Assembly (NCBI GenBank): GCA_034433305.1
Contig: DAOUAM010000115.1
Coordinates: forward strand, 1 to 34,200
Source: DAOUAM01 sp034433305
Lineage (GTDB): Bacteria; Chloroflexota; Dehalococcoidia; Lucifugimonadales; DAOUAM01
Length of the DNA: 34,200 nucleotides
Direction: 5' to 3'
Below, piece by piece: positions 22,268-29,711 of the stretch (position 1 is the first letter of the stretch; every line of letters begins with the position of its first letter). The position numbers and the translations under genes were made by a program. The notes under the pieces are model-generated. The model made no database searches. It saw nothing but the letters and a program-made list of their open reading frames with translations, and was not told the origin of the DNA.

Positions 22268-23236
22268 ATGTTGTACGCAGGCACCAGGTCAGGAGTGGTA
22301 ACTCTCTACTTCAACGGTGAGGCGTGGGAACAGGGCGATTGGGGCCTCAAAGGCAAGGACATAAGCGCCCTGTCGCTGGACCAGAAGGACCCCGGGCGCG
22401 TATACGCGGGGGTGTTCCAGGAAGGCGTGTTCCAGAGCCAGGACGGCGGCCACACCTGGGGACTGGTGGTGAAGGCCCACGTCTGGTCGGTGCTGGCGGC
22501 GCCCGATGGCGATGGCACTGTCTATGTGGGCGTGGAGCCGGCCGGCGTGCTGCGCGGCGCGGGCGGCCAGTGGGACGACCTCGTCTCGGTCAGGAGCCTT
22601 CCTTCGGCGCCGAGCTGGAGCTTCCCCGCTCCTCCCCACTTCCCGCACGTCAGGACTCTGGCGGCCCACAGCAGCAGCCCGCAGACCATCTACGGCGGTG
22701 TGGAGGTGGGCGGCGTCATACGCAGCCTGGACCGTGGCCAGACCTGGGAGGAGCTGAACAAGGGCATTTATGAGGACGTGCATACCCTTGCTATCGCCCC
22801 ATCAGCGCCCCAGGTCCTCTATGCGGCCACAGGCGCGGGCTTCTACCGCAGCCATGACGGCGGCGCCACCTGGGAGCGCGCCTGCTATGGCATGAAGTAT
22901 ACCTACACCGTGCCCATCGCGGTACACCCTCGGGAGCCGCAGATTGTGTTCACCGCCGCGGCCAAAGGCCCGCCGCCCTCCTGGGCTGGCCCCGAGGGCG
23001 CCGCGGCCAGCATCTACCGCAGCGACGACAGCGCCCGGAGCTGGGAGATTGTCAGCAACGGGCTGCCCAGCCCCTTCAAGGGCATGGTGTACGCCCTGGC
23101 TGTGGACGCCCATGAGCCAGACACGGTCTATGCCGGCACCACCGAGGGCGACATCTACTGGACGCGCGACTGTGGCAACACCTGGCAACTGCTCATCGGT
23201 GGGCTGCCGCCCATCCGGGGCCTGCTGGTTGCCTGA
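22268..23236 (+). CDS. Asp-box (BNR) beta-propeller protein
   Basis: 322 residues with at least five Asp-box turns of the S/T-x-D-x-G-x-T-W type: SQDGGHTW, SLDRGQTW, SHDGGATW, SDDSARSW and TRDCGNTW. Between them recur LALAP..PQVLYAAT-type strands, so the protein should fold as a propeller like sialidases, Hcf136/Ycf48 assembly factors and many bacterial photosystem-stability-like proteins. The catalytic residues of sialidases are not evident. No signal peptide is present from this start, and AGGAGGAGGG at 22251-22260 fixes the ATG at 22268. It has its own promoter. Likely a binding or scaffold protein of unknown partner. Confidence 0.85.
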   Translation: MLYAGTRSGVVTLYFNGEAWEQGDWGLKGKDISALSLDQKDPGRVYAGVFQEGVFQSQDGGHTWGLVVKAHVWSVLAAPDGDGTVYVGVEPAGVLRGAGGQWDDLVSVRSLPSAPSWSFPAPPHFPHVRTLAAHSSSPQTIYGGVEVGGVIRSLDRGQTWEELNKGIYEDVHTLAIAPSAPQVLYAATGAGFYRSHDGGATWERACYGMKYTYTVPIAVHPREPQIVFTAAAKGPPPSWAGPEGAAASIYRSDDSARSWEIVSNGLPSPFKGMVYALAVDAHEPDTVYAGTTEGDIYWTRDCGNTWQLLIGGLPPIRGLLVA

Positions 23237-23408
23237 TGCCAGGACCATGCGGCTTCATCGCTCCAGTGGCCGAGCACCAGTGACGCCTGTACTGGGCGAC
23301 GCCGCAAGGCCAGGGTGCCTGTTATCCCCCTCTCACCCGGGGAAGTTTCGGCGGCCCAGCCCCGCCCAATGATGATAAACAACTCAGGGTAATCCAGGGC
23401 GGCATCAT

Positions 23409-23453
23409 GCCCCTTCCTCTCGGCTGGCTCTGAGCTTGCCGAGGGGAAGGGGC
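23409..23453. repeat. GC-rich hairpin
   Basis: GCCCCTTCC (23409-23417) pairs with GGAAGGGGC (23445-23453), and CTCGGC (23419-23424) pairs with GCCGAG (23438-23443), giving a stem of about 15 bp with a small bulge and a 13-base loop. Confidence 0.65.
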
Positions 23454-23523
23454 TGAAGGCGTTACGTCCCCCACGACGCGGCGCTAATGTGCATCACGCG
23501 TTTTGGGGGAGAGCTCTTACTAC

Positions 23524-23539
23524 GCGACAGTTTTTGGAG
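23524..23539 (+). repeat. conserved repeat tail, copy 2
   Basis: GCGACAGTTTTTGGAG matches 5284-5300 apart from one extra G there. As in the first copy, it is preceded within about 20 bases by GGGAGA. Confidence 0.5.
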
Positions 23540-23778
23540 ATGGAGCGGACAGCGGCGCTGCCCTGACATCTCCACTCCATCTGAAAGAGTGTCGTGTGGC
23601 AAGCAGCCGGGTGGGAAGGGGACTGTGGCAGTCCAGGTATGCACAAGGCCCTTCCAGGCGTTCATGGCCAGGGCGCGGGCCTGCTCGTGATTTGCTGCGC
23701 AATGTTGACGAGAGCCAGGGCCTCTGATAAATTGAGGTTGCAACAGGCTAACGAGAGTCGTGGTCATATTATGATGTT

Positions 23779-23920
23779 GTGATGAAATCCGCCAGAACGC
23801 CGGATGGGGAAAGGGTTGCGGGCAGCTTTATGGCGCCGCTGGCGGGAATGTGGTCCGGGGTCACAGGTATGATGAGAACGCTGCTACCATGAAGTACATG
23901 GAGCAGCGTTTTGTGTTTTT
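23779..23920 (+). ncRNA. candidate small RNA or leader-peptide transcript
   Basis: A TATTAT -10-like box (23767-23772) lies upstream, without a good -35. The stretch can pair CCGCCAG with CTGGCGG and ends in a strong intrinsic terminator at 23877-23920. It also contains a 36-codon frame (ATG at 23782, TGA at 23890-23892) with no clear ribosome-binding site, whose stop falls inside the terminator stem. It could be a small RNA, a leader peptide or neither; no known RNA family was recognised. Confidence 0.3.
23877..23920 (+). terminator. intrinsic terminator, plus strand
   Basis: AACGCTGCT and CCATG (23877-23891, with one bulged A) pair with CATGG and AGCAGCGTT (23897-23910) around the loop AAGTA, a 14-bp stem. 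TTGTGTTTTT follows at 23911-23920. Confidence 0.85.
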
Positions 23921-23963
23921 GGCAGTACGTCAAGGAGGTGACAGGTAACAGACCAAGGAGGGC

Positions 23964-24001
23964 AAAAAAAAGGTCTCAATGGGTTGCGGCCATTGAGACC
24001 T
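23964..24001 (-). terminator. intrinsic terminator, minus strand
   Basis: AGGTCTCAATGG (23971-23982) and CCATTGAGACCT (23990-24001) are perfect 12-bp arms with a 7-base loop. On the minus strand the stem runs into eight T residues (23971-23964). No minus-strand gene upstream of it is evident. Confidence 0.8.
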
Positions 24002-24320
24002 CAGGCGCACCAGGCGGACTTACACCAGTGCTGCGGGCTATGCTAGCACAGGCCACGCCGGCGAGTCAAGGGCAGGTCTCTTTGCCCACGGTTTCCCCAT
24101 GCAGGCGGCCATGCTGCGGTTGCCCAGTCCTCTCACCTGCCTGGGCCAGCCCAGGGCTTGCGTGAAATCCCTCTCCTTGCTCTGCAAAGGCGAAGAGCGG
24201 GCTTTCATCCACGTATGGCTGGCCTGTCGTGGCAACCATCGGCCCGCTTCCACAGTCCTCTTCCTTTTCCACGCCTGTGTCGCCACTCCCTCCTGGTAGC
24301 TGGCCTGTCTGGAGGTGCCT

Positions 24321-25379
24321 ATGGTACACGCGACACGGGTGGGCAGGACCAGGGGAGGAGCCGCCGCCGACCTCAGCCATGAAGACCTGCTGGAAATGTA
24401 CCGCATCATGCTCCTCACCCGCGCGCTGTGCGAGCGTCTGTGGCTGATGAACCGGTCGGGGAAGCTGCCCTTCATCGTCACCTGCGAGGGCCACGAGGCC
24501 GCCCAGGTAGGCAGCGCCTGCGCCCTGCGCCCGGGCCACGACTTCGCCCTGCCCTACTACCGCGACATGGCGGTGGTGCTCACCCTGGGCATGACGGCCC
24601 GGGAGGTGATGCTCAACGCCCTGCACCGCGCGGCAGACCCCAACAGCGGCGGCCGGCAGATGCCCGGCCACTGGAGCCATCCCGGCCTGCGTATCGTCTC
24701 CCAGTCCAGCCCGGTGGCCACCCACATCCTTCACGCGGTGGGCATAGCCCACGCGGCGCGCATCAAGGGCGAGGATACGGTAGCCATGGCCTACTTCGGA
24801 GAAGGCTCCACCAGCAAGGGCGACTTCCACGAGGGCCTGAACTGGGCAGGCGTGTTCCGCCTGCCTGTGGTCTTCTTCTGCGAGAACAACGGCTATGCCA
24901 TCTCGGTGCCGGTGTCCCGCCAGGTGCCGGTGCCCCACGTGGCCGACCGCGCCTGTGCCTACGGCTTTCCGGGCGTGACGGTGGACGGCAACGACCTGCT
25001 GGCGGTCTACGAGGTCACCAGGCAGGCTGTGGAGAGAGCGCGGCGGGGTGAAGGCCCCACCCTCATCGAGGCGCTGACCTACCGCTTCGCACCCCACACC
25101 AGCAACGACGACGACCGCTTCTATCGCTCCCGCGAGGAGGTAGAGGCCTGGCGGCGACGCGACCCCATCGGCCTGTTCCGGGGCAGCCTGCTGGAGCAGG
25201 GCATTCTGACCGAGGAGCGGGACAGGGAACTGAGGGCTGAGGTGGCCCGCGAGGTTGACGACGCCGAGGCCTTCGCTGAAGCCAGCCCACCGCCCAGGCC
25301 GGAGGACGCCCTCGGCCCCGTGTTCGCCAGCGACACGCCCTGGCAGGAAGGTGTGACAGGAGGCGGCTATGGCGCGTAA
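24321..25379 (+). CDS. branched-chain 2-oxoacid dehydrogenase E1 alpha subunit
   Basis: 352 residues. The thiamine-diphosphate binding motif reads YFGEGSTSKGDFHEGLNWAGVFRLPVVFFCENNGYAISVP; the GEG form rather than GDG, and the HILHAVGIAHAARIKG stretch before it, point to the branched-chain rather than the pyruvate complex. RFAPHTSNDDDRFYRSREEV near residue 256 matches the phosphorylation-loop region of such subunits. With the beta subunit it decarboxylates 2-oxoacids derived from Leu, Ile and Val. The ATG at 24321 follows GGAGGTG (24311-24317); the GTG at 24315 lies within that motif. It overlaps the beta gene by 11 bases. No E2 or E3 gene follows, so these must be encoded elsewhere. Pyruvate as substrate is the main alternative. 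Confidence 0.88.
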   Translation: MVHATRVGRTRGGAAADLSHEDLLEMYRIMLLTRALCERLWLMNRSGKLPFIVTCEGHEAAQVGSACALRPGHDFALPYYRDMAVVLTLGMTAREVMLNALHRAADPNSGGRQMPGHWSHPGLRIVSQSSPVATHILHAVGIAHAARIKGEDTVAMAYFGEGSTSKGDFHEGLNWAGVFRLPVVFFCENNGYAISVPVSRQVPVPHVADRACAYGFPGVTVDGNDLLAVYEVTRQAVERARRGEGPTLIEALTYRFAPHTSNDDDRFYRSREEVEAWRRRDPIGLFRGSLLEQGILTEERDRELRAEVAREVDDAEAFAEASPPPRPEDALGPVFASDTPWQEGVTGGGYGA

Positions 25380-26352
25380 GACGCTGCTGGAAGCCGTGTG
25401 CGAGGGCTTGAGAGAGGAGATGGCCCGTGACCCGCGCGTGGTGGTGGTGGGCGAGGATGTGGGTGTGATGGGGGGTGTATTTCGGGCCACCGAGGGGCTG
25501 CTGAAGGAGTTCGGCCCGGAGCGGGTCATTGACTCGCCCCTGGCGGAGTCGGCCATCGTCGGCGTGGCCATCGGCATGTCCCTCAACGGCCTGCGCCCCG
25601 TGGCCGAGGTCCAGTTCGCCGACTTCATCCACTCCGCCCTGGACCAGCTCATCAGCGAGGCGTCCAGGATGCGCTACCGCTCCAACGGTGGCTGGCACTG
25701 CCCCATGGTGGTGCGGGTGCCCTACGGCGCGGGCGTCCACGGCGGCCTCTACCACTCCCAGAGCATCGAGGCGCTGCTGTGCCACATCCCCGGTCTCAAG
25801 GTGGTGGCGCCCTCCTCGCCCTACGACGCCAAGGGCCTGCTCAAGTCGGCCATCCGGGACGAAGACCCGGTGATTTTCCTGGAGCACAAGAAGCTCTACC
25901 GCCTTGTACGCGGCGAGGTGCCGGAGGAGGACTACGCCCTGCCCATGGGCAAGGCGGAGGTGCGCCGGCCCGGCGGCGACATCACAGTCATAGCCTACGG
26001 CATGATGCTCTACCTGGCCCTGGAGGCCGCCGAGCGGCTGGCCAGGGACGGGACTGAGGCCGAGGTGATTGACCTGCGCACCCTGGCCCCGCTGGACGAG
26101 GAGACTGTCCTGGCCTCGGCCAGGAAGACGGGCAAGGTGCTGGTGGTCCACGAGGACAACCGTAACCTGGGCCTGGGCGCCGAGGTGGCGGCCCGCATCG
26201 CCGACAGGGCCTTCGAGTACCTGGATGCCCCTGTGGCACGCCTGGCCGCTCCGGACGTCCCGGCTATGCCCTACGCGCCCGACATGGAGGACTTCTGCCT
26301 TCCCAATGTGGACAGGATCGAAAAGGCCATGAGAGAGCTTGCGGCTTACTAG
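25369..26352 (+). CDS. branched-chain 2-oxoacid dehydrogenase E1 beta subunit
   Basis: 327 residues. It has the transketolase-like pyrimidine-binding domain (about 3-180) with VVVVGEDVGVMGGVFRATEGL, DSPLAESAIVGVAIG and EVQFADFIHSALDQLISEASRMRYRSNG, and a C-terminal domain with TVLASARKTGKVLVVHEDN. Beta subunits supply part of the thiamine site and dock on the E2 core. The start overlaps the end of the alpha gene by 11 bases and has GGAGGCGG just before it, so the two subunits are translationally coupled. It is followed after 149 bases by leucine dehydrogenase, whose product 4-methyl-2-oxopentanoate is a natural substrate for this enzyme. Confidence 0.9.
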   Translation: MARKTLLEAVCEGLREEMARDPRVVVVGEDVGVMGGVFRATEGLLKEFGPERVIDSPLAESAIVGVAIGMSLNGLRPVAEVQFADFIHSALDQLISEASRMRYRSNGGWHCPMVVRVPYGAGVHGGLYHSQSIEALLCHIPGLKVVAPSSPYDAKGLLKSAIRDEDPVIFLEHKKLYRLVRGEVPEEDYALPMGKAEVRRPGGDITVIAYGMMLYLALEAAERLARDGTEAEVIDLRTLAPLDEETVLASARKTGKVLVVHEDNRNLGLGAEVAARIADRAFEYLDAPVARLAAPDVPAMPYAPDMEDFCLPNVDRIEKAMRELAAY

Positions 26353-26501
26353 GCGCCAGCCCTCCGGCGCTGGCGGTGGGAGAGATGGGGGTGGGATAGA
26401 CTGGCAAGGCATCTTTGCGGTAAGAGGTTAGTGGTCAACGCCTGAAAGGGCGTCAGCAGGCGGGCCGATGTACGGCCCGAGCTATCTCAGAAGGAGTGCA
26501 G

Positions 26502-27578
26502 ATGAAGCTATTCGAGTATATGCAGCAGTCTGGTCACGAGCAACTGGCCATGTACCACGACCCCGCCACGGGGCTGAGGGCGCTCATTGCCATCCATGAC
26601 ACGACCCTCGGCCCGGCGTGCGGCGGCGTGCGCTTCTGGCCTCATCCCAGCGAGGAAGCGGCCATCATGGACGTGCTCAGGCTCTCGCGGGCCATGACCT
26701 ACAAGTCGGCGGCGGCTGGCCTGCCCCTGGGCGGCGGCAAGGGCCTCATCTGGGGCGACCCCCACAGGGACAAGAGCGAGGCCCTGCTCCAGGCCTTCGG
26801 CCGCTTCGTGGACACCCTGGGCGGCAGGTACATCACCACCGAGGACGTTGGCATCACCCCCGATGACCTGGTGCACATCTCCCAGGCGACCCGTCATGTA
26901 GTGGGCCTGCCCAGCTCCATGGGAGGCTGCGGCAACACCGGGCCTCTCACCGGCCTGGGGGTGTACCTGGGGATGAAGGCATGCGCCAGGGCAACGTGGG
27001 GCACCGACAGCCTGGAAGGCCGCGTCGTGGCTATGCAGGGCTTCGGCAACGTTGGCGGCCAGACGGCCCAGTACCTCGTGGCTGAAGGCGTGAGCCTGGT
27101 CGTCACCGACATATATGAGCAGGCACTGGAGCGGGCGCGCGGCATTGGCGCCACCATTGTGGAGCCTGAAGCCATCTATGACGTGCCCTGTGACATCTTC
27201 TCGCCCTGCGCCCTGGGCGGCGTGCTCAACGACGACACCATACCTCGCCTGCGCTGCGCTATTGTGGCCGGCGCCGCCAATAACCAGCTCCTGGAGGCGC
27301 GACACGGCGAGGCGCTCCAGCGCCGGGGCATTCTCTACGCGCCAGACTACATTGTCAACGCAGGCGGTATTATCCAGGTGTACTGCGAGATTGACGGCCC
27401 CTATGACCACGAGCGCGCCAGGGCTATGGTCGAGCGCATCTACGACACAACCCGGGAGGTCATCCGGATTTCCCGCGCCGAGGACATCCCCACCTCCGTG
27501 GCGGCAGACCGCCTGGCCGAGCGCCGTGTGGCGCAGGCGCGGCGCCGCAAGCCTCTCGCTCTGGAGGCCACGGTCTAG
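26502..27578 (+). CDS. leucine (branched-chain amino acid) dehydrogenase
   Basis: 358 residues of the Glu/Leu/Phe/Val dehydrogenase family. The catalytic motif GLPLGGGKG places the lysine at residue 80, as in characterised leucine dehydrogenases, and the dinucleotide loop GFGNVGG starts at residue 180. GACGGVRFW and TTEDVGI are also family patterns, and the length excludes the longer glutamate dehydrogenases. It oxidatively deaminates Leu, Val or Ile with NAD+ to the 2-oxoacids used by the E1 genes just upstream. Phe or Val preference cannot be excluded by eye. The ATG at 26502 has AAGGAG five bases upstream. A small hairpin (CGGGCCG / CGGCCCG, 26461-26479) lies in the leader. Confidence 0.88.
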   Translation: MKLFEYMQQSGHEQLAMYHDPATGLRALIAIHDTTLGPACGGVRFWPHPSEEAAIMDVLRLSRAMTYKSAAAGLPLGGGKGLIWGDPHRDKSEALLQAFGRFVDTLGGRYITTEDVGITPDDLVHISQATRHVVGLPSSMGGCGNTGPLTGLGVYLGMKACARATWGTDSLEGRVVAMQGFGNVGGQTAQYLVAEGVSLVVTDIYEQALERARGIGATIVEPEAIYDVPCDIFSPCALGGVLNDDTIPRLRCAIVAGAANNQLLEARHGEALQRRGILYAPDYIVNAGGIIQVYCEIDGPYDHERARAMVERIYDTTREVIRISRAEDIPTSVAADRLAERRVAQARRRKPLALEATV

Positions 27579-27609
27579 CGGCACACCTCCGGCACTGGTG
27601 GGGAATCTG

Positions 27610-27644
27610 CTGGCCCTGCAAGCCTCGTCGGCTTGCAGGGCCAG
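27610..27644 (+). terminator. possible terminator hairpin after leucine dehydrogenase
   Basis: Perfect 15-bp arms, CTGGCCCTGCAAGCC (27610-27624) and its complement (27630-27644), with loop TCGTC, 32 bases after the stop codon. Only TTGTGA follows, so termination would be weak. Confidence 0.5.
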
Positions 27645-27737
27645 TTGTGAAGCCGTTATCGCGCGGCAAGCGTAGTGATGGTAGGACGTATTTATACCGG
27701 TCCTGTTTGAAAATGCCGTAAAGGGAAGGCCAATCTG

Positions 27738-27794
27738 GTAGGGGCAGGCCTTGTGCCTGCCCTGGCCCTGGGCAACCACGAGGGGTGCCCCTAC
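27738..27794. repeat. composite palindromic repeat
   Basis: GTAGGGGCA (27738-27746) pairs with TGCCCCTAC (27786-27794). Inside are a perfect GGGCAGGC / GCCTGCCC hairpin and a GGGCAACC...GGGGTGCCC hairpin, so the unit can fold as a three-way junction. It shares its right part with 5204-5225. Confidence 0.7.
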
Positions 27795-27835
27795 GGTACG
27801 GTCTCACCAGAGAGAATTGGTATAAGGTAAGCGCC

Positions 27836-29545
27836 ATGAAGTCCGCTGAGCAGGTGTACCAGGAAAAGCCGTGGCTGCGCCACTACCCGCCGGGCGTTCC
27901 TCATGGGCTGGATTACCCTGAGGTGCCGCTCTACCGTGTACTGGCCGATGCCGCCAGGTCCGGCCCCAGCAAGACCGCGCTGGTCTTCTTTGGCCGCACC
28001 ACGTCCTACGGCGGCCTGCTGGACGAGGTCAGACGTGTCGCCGGCGGCCTTGCCAGGCTGGGCCTGCGCAAGGGCGACCGCGTCGCCATCATGCTCCCCA
28101 ACTGTCCGCAACTGGTGGCCGCCTACTTTGGCGTCCTGTGGGCCGGTGGCGTCGTGGTCATGGTCAATCCACTGTACACAGCCAGCGAGCTCCAGTTCCA
28201 GCTTGAGGACTCGGGCGCCCGCTTCCTCGTTGTGCTGGACCAGCTCTACCCCAGGGCCGCCGAGGCCGCAGAGAAGGCGGGCACCGAGAAGACCTTCGTT
28301 ACGGGCATCCAGGAGCGTCTGCCCTTCCCTCTCAACATCCTCTACCCCCTGAAGCTGAGGCGGGAAGGCAAGAGTATAGAGGTGCCCTATAGCTCCCGGG
28401 TGCTGCGCTATGCAGCCCTGGCAGCCAGCAGCCCCCTGGAACAGCCCGTCGCCGTGGACCCGAAGTCTGACCTGGCCCTGCTCCAGTACACCGGCGGCAC
28501 CACGGGCACGCCCAAGGGCGTCATGCTCACCCATTTCAACCTGGTGGCCAACGCTGCGCAGCTAAGGGCCTGGACGCCCTCGCTGAAAGACGCCCAGCCG
28601 ACCATACTGGGCGTGCTGCCCTTCTTCCACACCTACGGCATGACCACCGTAATGGACTATGGTATCATGGTGAACGCGAGGCTCCTGCTCTTCCCCCGCT
28701 TCGAGGTAAAGGGAGTCCTCAGGGCCATCCAGAAGTACAGGCCGCAGCTATTCCCTGGCGTGCCCACCATGTACGTGGCCATCAACAACCACCCCGAGGC
28801 CGGGCGCTTCAGGCTCGACTCCATCAGGTGGTGTGTCAGCGGCGCGGCGCCCCTGCCCCTGGAGGTCAAGCAGACCTTCGAGCGCCTGACCGGCGGAAGG
28901 CTGGTGGAAGGCTACGGCCTCACCGAGGCGTCGCCTGTGACCCACAGCAACCCCCTGGAGGGCCTTCAGAAGCCTGGCAGCATCGGCCTTCCCATGCCTG
29001 ACACCCACTGCCTCATCGCCGACGTGGACACGGGCAGGCCGCTGCCCCCCGGAGAGGTGGGCGAGCTGCTGGTGCGCGGCCCCCAGGTGATGCAGGGCTA
29101 CTGGCGTCGGCCTGAGGAGACGGCGGCCACCCTGGCAGGCGGCTGGCTCCACACCGGCGACATCGCCCGCATGGACGAGGACGGCTACTTCTACATCGTT
29201 GACCGCAAGAAGGAGATGATCATCGCCTCCGGGTTCAAGGTGTACCCCCGCGACGTGGAGGAGACGCTGTACCAGCACCCGGCGGTGAAGGAGGCCGCGG
29301 TCATCGGCGTGCCGGACCAGTACCGGGGCGAGACGGTGAAGGCCTTCGTGGTGCTCAAGGCCGGCGTGCAGTGCTCGGCCAGCGAGATCATAGACTGGTG
29401 CCGGCAGCGGCTGGCCGCCTACAAGGTGCCCCGCCAGGTGGAGATCGTGGCCGAGCTGCCCAAGTCCATGGTGGGTAAGGTGCTGCGGCGCGTCCTGGTG
29501 GAGCAGGAGCGCGCCCGCCAGGCCCAGCAGCCCGCCGGGCCGTGA
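27836..29545 (+). CDS. long-chain fatty acid-CoA ligase (FadD-like)
   Basis: 569 residues of the AMP-dependent synthetase family. The P-loop-like motif YTGGTTGTPKGVMLTH starts at residue 218, followed by FFHTYGMT, GYGLTEASPVTHSNP, WLHTGDIARMDEDGYFYIVDRKKEMIIASGFKVYPRDVEE and the catalytic lysine region PKSMVGKVLRR at the C-terminus. It activates carboxylic acids to acyl-CoA through an acyl-adenylate. The length and the context ahead of beta-oxidation genes favour medium or long chain fatty acids, but chain length cannot be read directly. The ATG at 27836 was chosen over the upstream codon at 27785 because the protein then begins as the family does. It is cytoplasmic or membrane-associated. 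Confidence 0.88.
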   Translation: MKSAEQVYQEKPWLRHYPPGVPHGLDYPEVPLYRVLADAARSGPSKTALVFFGRTTSYGGLLDEVRRVAGGLARLGLRKGDRVAIMLPNCPQLVAAYFGVLWAGGVVVMVNPLYTASELQFQLEDSGARFLVVLDQLYPRAAEAAEKAGTEKTFVTGIQERLPFPLNILYPLKLRREGKSIEVPYSSRVLRYAALAASSPLEQPVAVDPKSDLALLQYTGGTTGTPKGVMLTHFNLVANAAQLRAWTPSLKDAQPTILGVLPFFHTYGMTTVMDYGIMVNARLLLFPRFEVKGVLRAIQKYRPQLFPGVPTMYVAINNHPEAGRFRLDSIRWCVSGAAPLPLEVKQTFERLTGGRLVEGYGLTEASPVTHSNPLEGLQKPGSIGLPMPDTHCLIADVDTGRPLPPGEVGELLVRGPQVMQGYWRRPEETAATLAGGWLHTGDIARMDEDGYFYIVDRKKEMIIASGFKVYPRDVEETLYQHPAVKEAAVIGVPDQYRGETVKAFVVLKAGVQCSASEIIDWCRQRLAAYKVPRQVEIVAELPKSMVGKVLRRVLVEQERARQAQQPAGP

Positions 29546-29557
29546 CCTCGCCCCGGT

Positions 29558-29633
29558 AGCCCCCTCTCTGGCTCTCCCCCAAAGGGGGCGAGAATCATCC
29601 CTTCCCCCTTTGGGGGAAGGCAAGGAAGGGGGC
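29558..29633 (+). repeat. dispersed palindromic repeat, copy 2
   Basis: A compact copy of the unit at 4151-4259: CTCTCCCCCAAAGGGGGCGAG, then CCCCCTTTGGGGG, ending GGAAGGGGGCC. It lies between the ligase stop and the fadN-like gene. Confidence 0.75.
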
Positions 29634-29711
29634 CAGGCATCCCTGCATGGCGGGTGATGCCAGAGGACTGGACACTGACCATTCGCTACGTCGGGAAAGG
29701 AAGGGACACCG

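Larger units (their letters stand above)
23237..24320 (+). other. 1.1-kb region without a convincing protein gene
   Basis: It contains a GC-rich hairpin (23409-23453), a second copy of the GACAGTTTTTGGAG tail (23524-23539), a possible small RNA or short reading frame (23779-23920), and two intrinsic terminators facing each other. Open frames here lack family features and ribosome-binding sites. The rest shows nothing I can name. Confidence 0.6.

Noticed and set aside
24066..25652. Long open frame on the minus strand opposite the E1 genes
   Set aside because: It covers two well-supported plus-strand genes; its translation is low-complexity His/Gly/Arg/Ala typical of antisense frames in GC-rich DNA.
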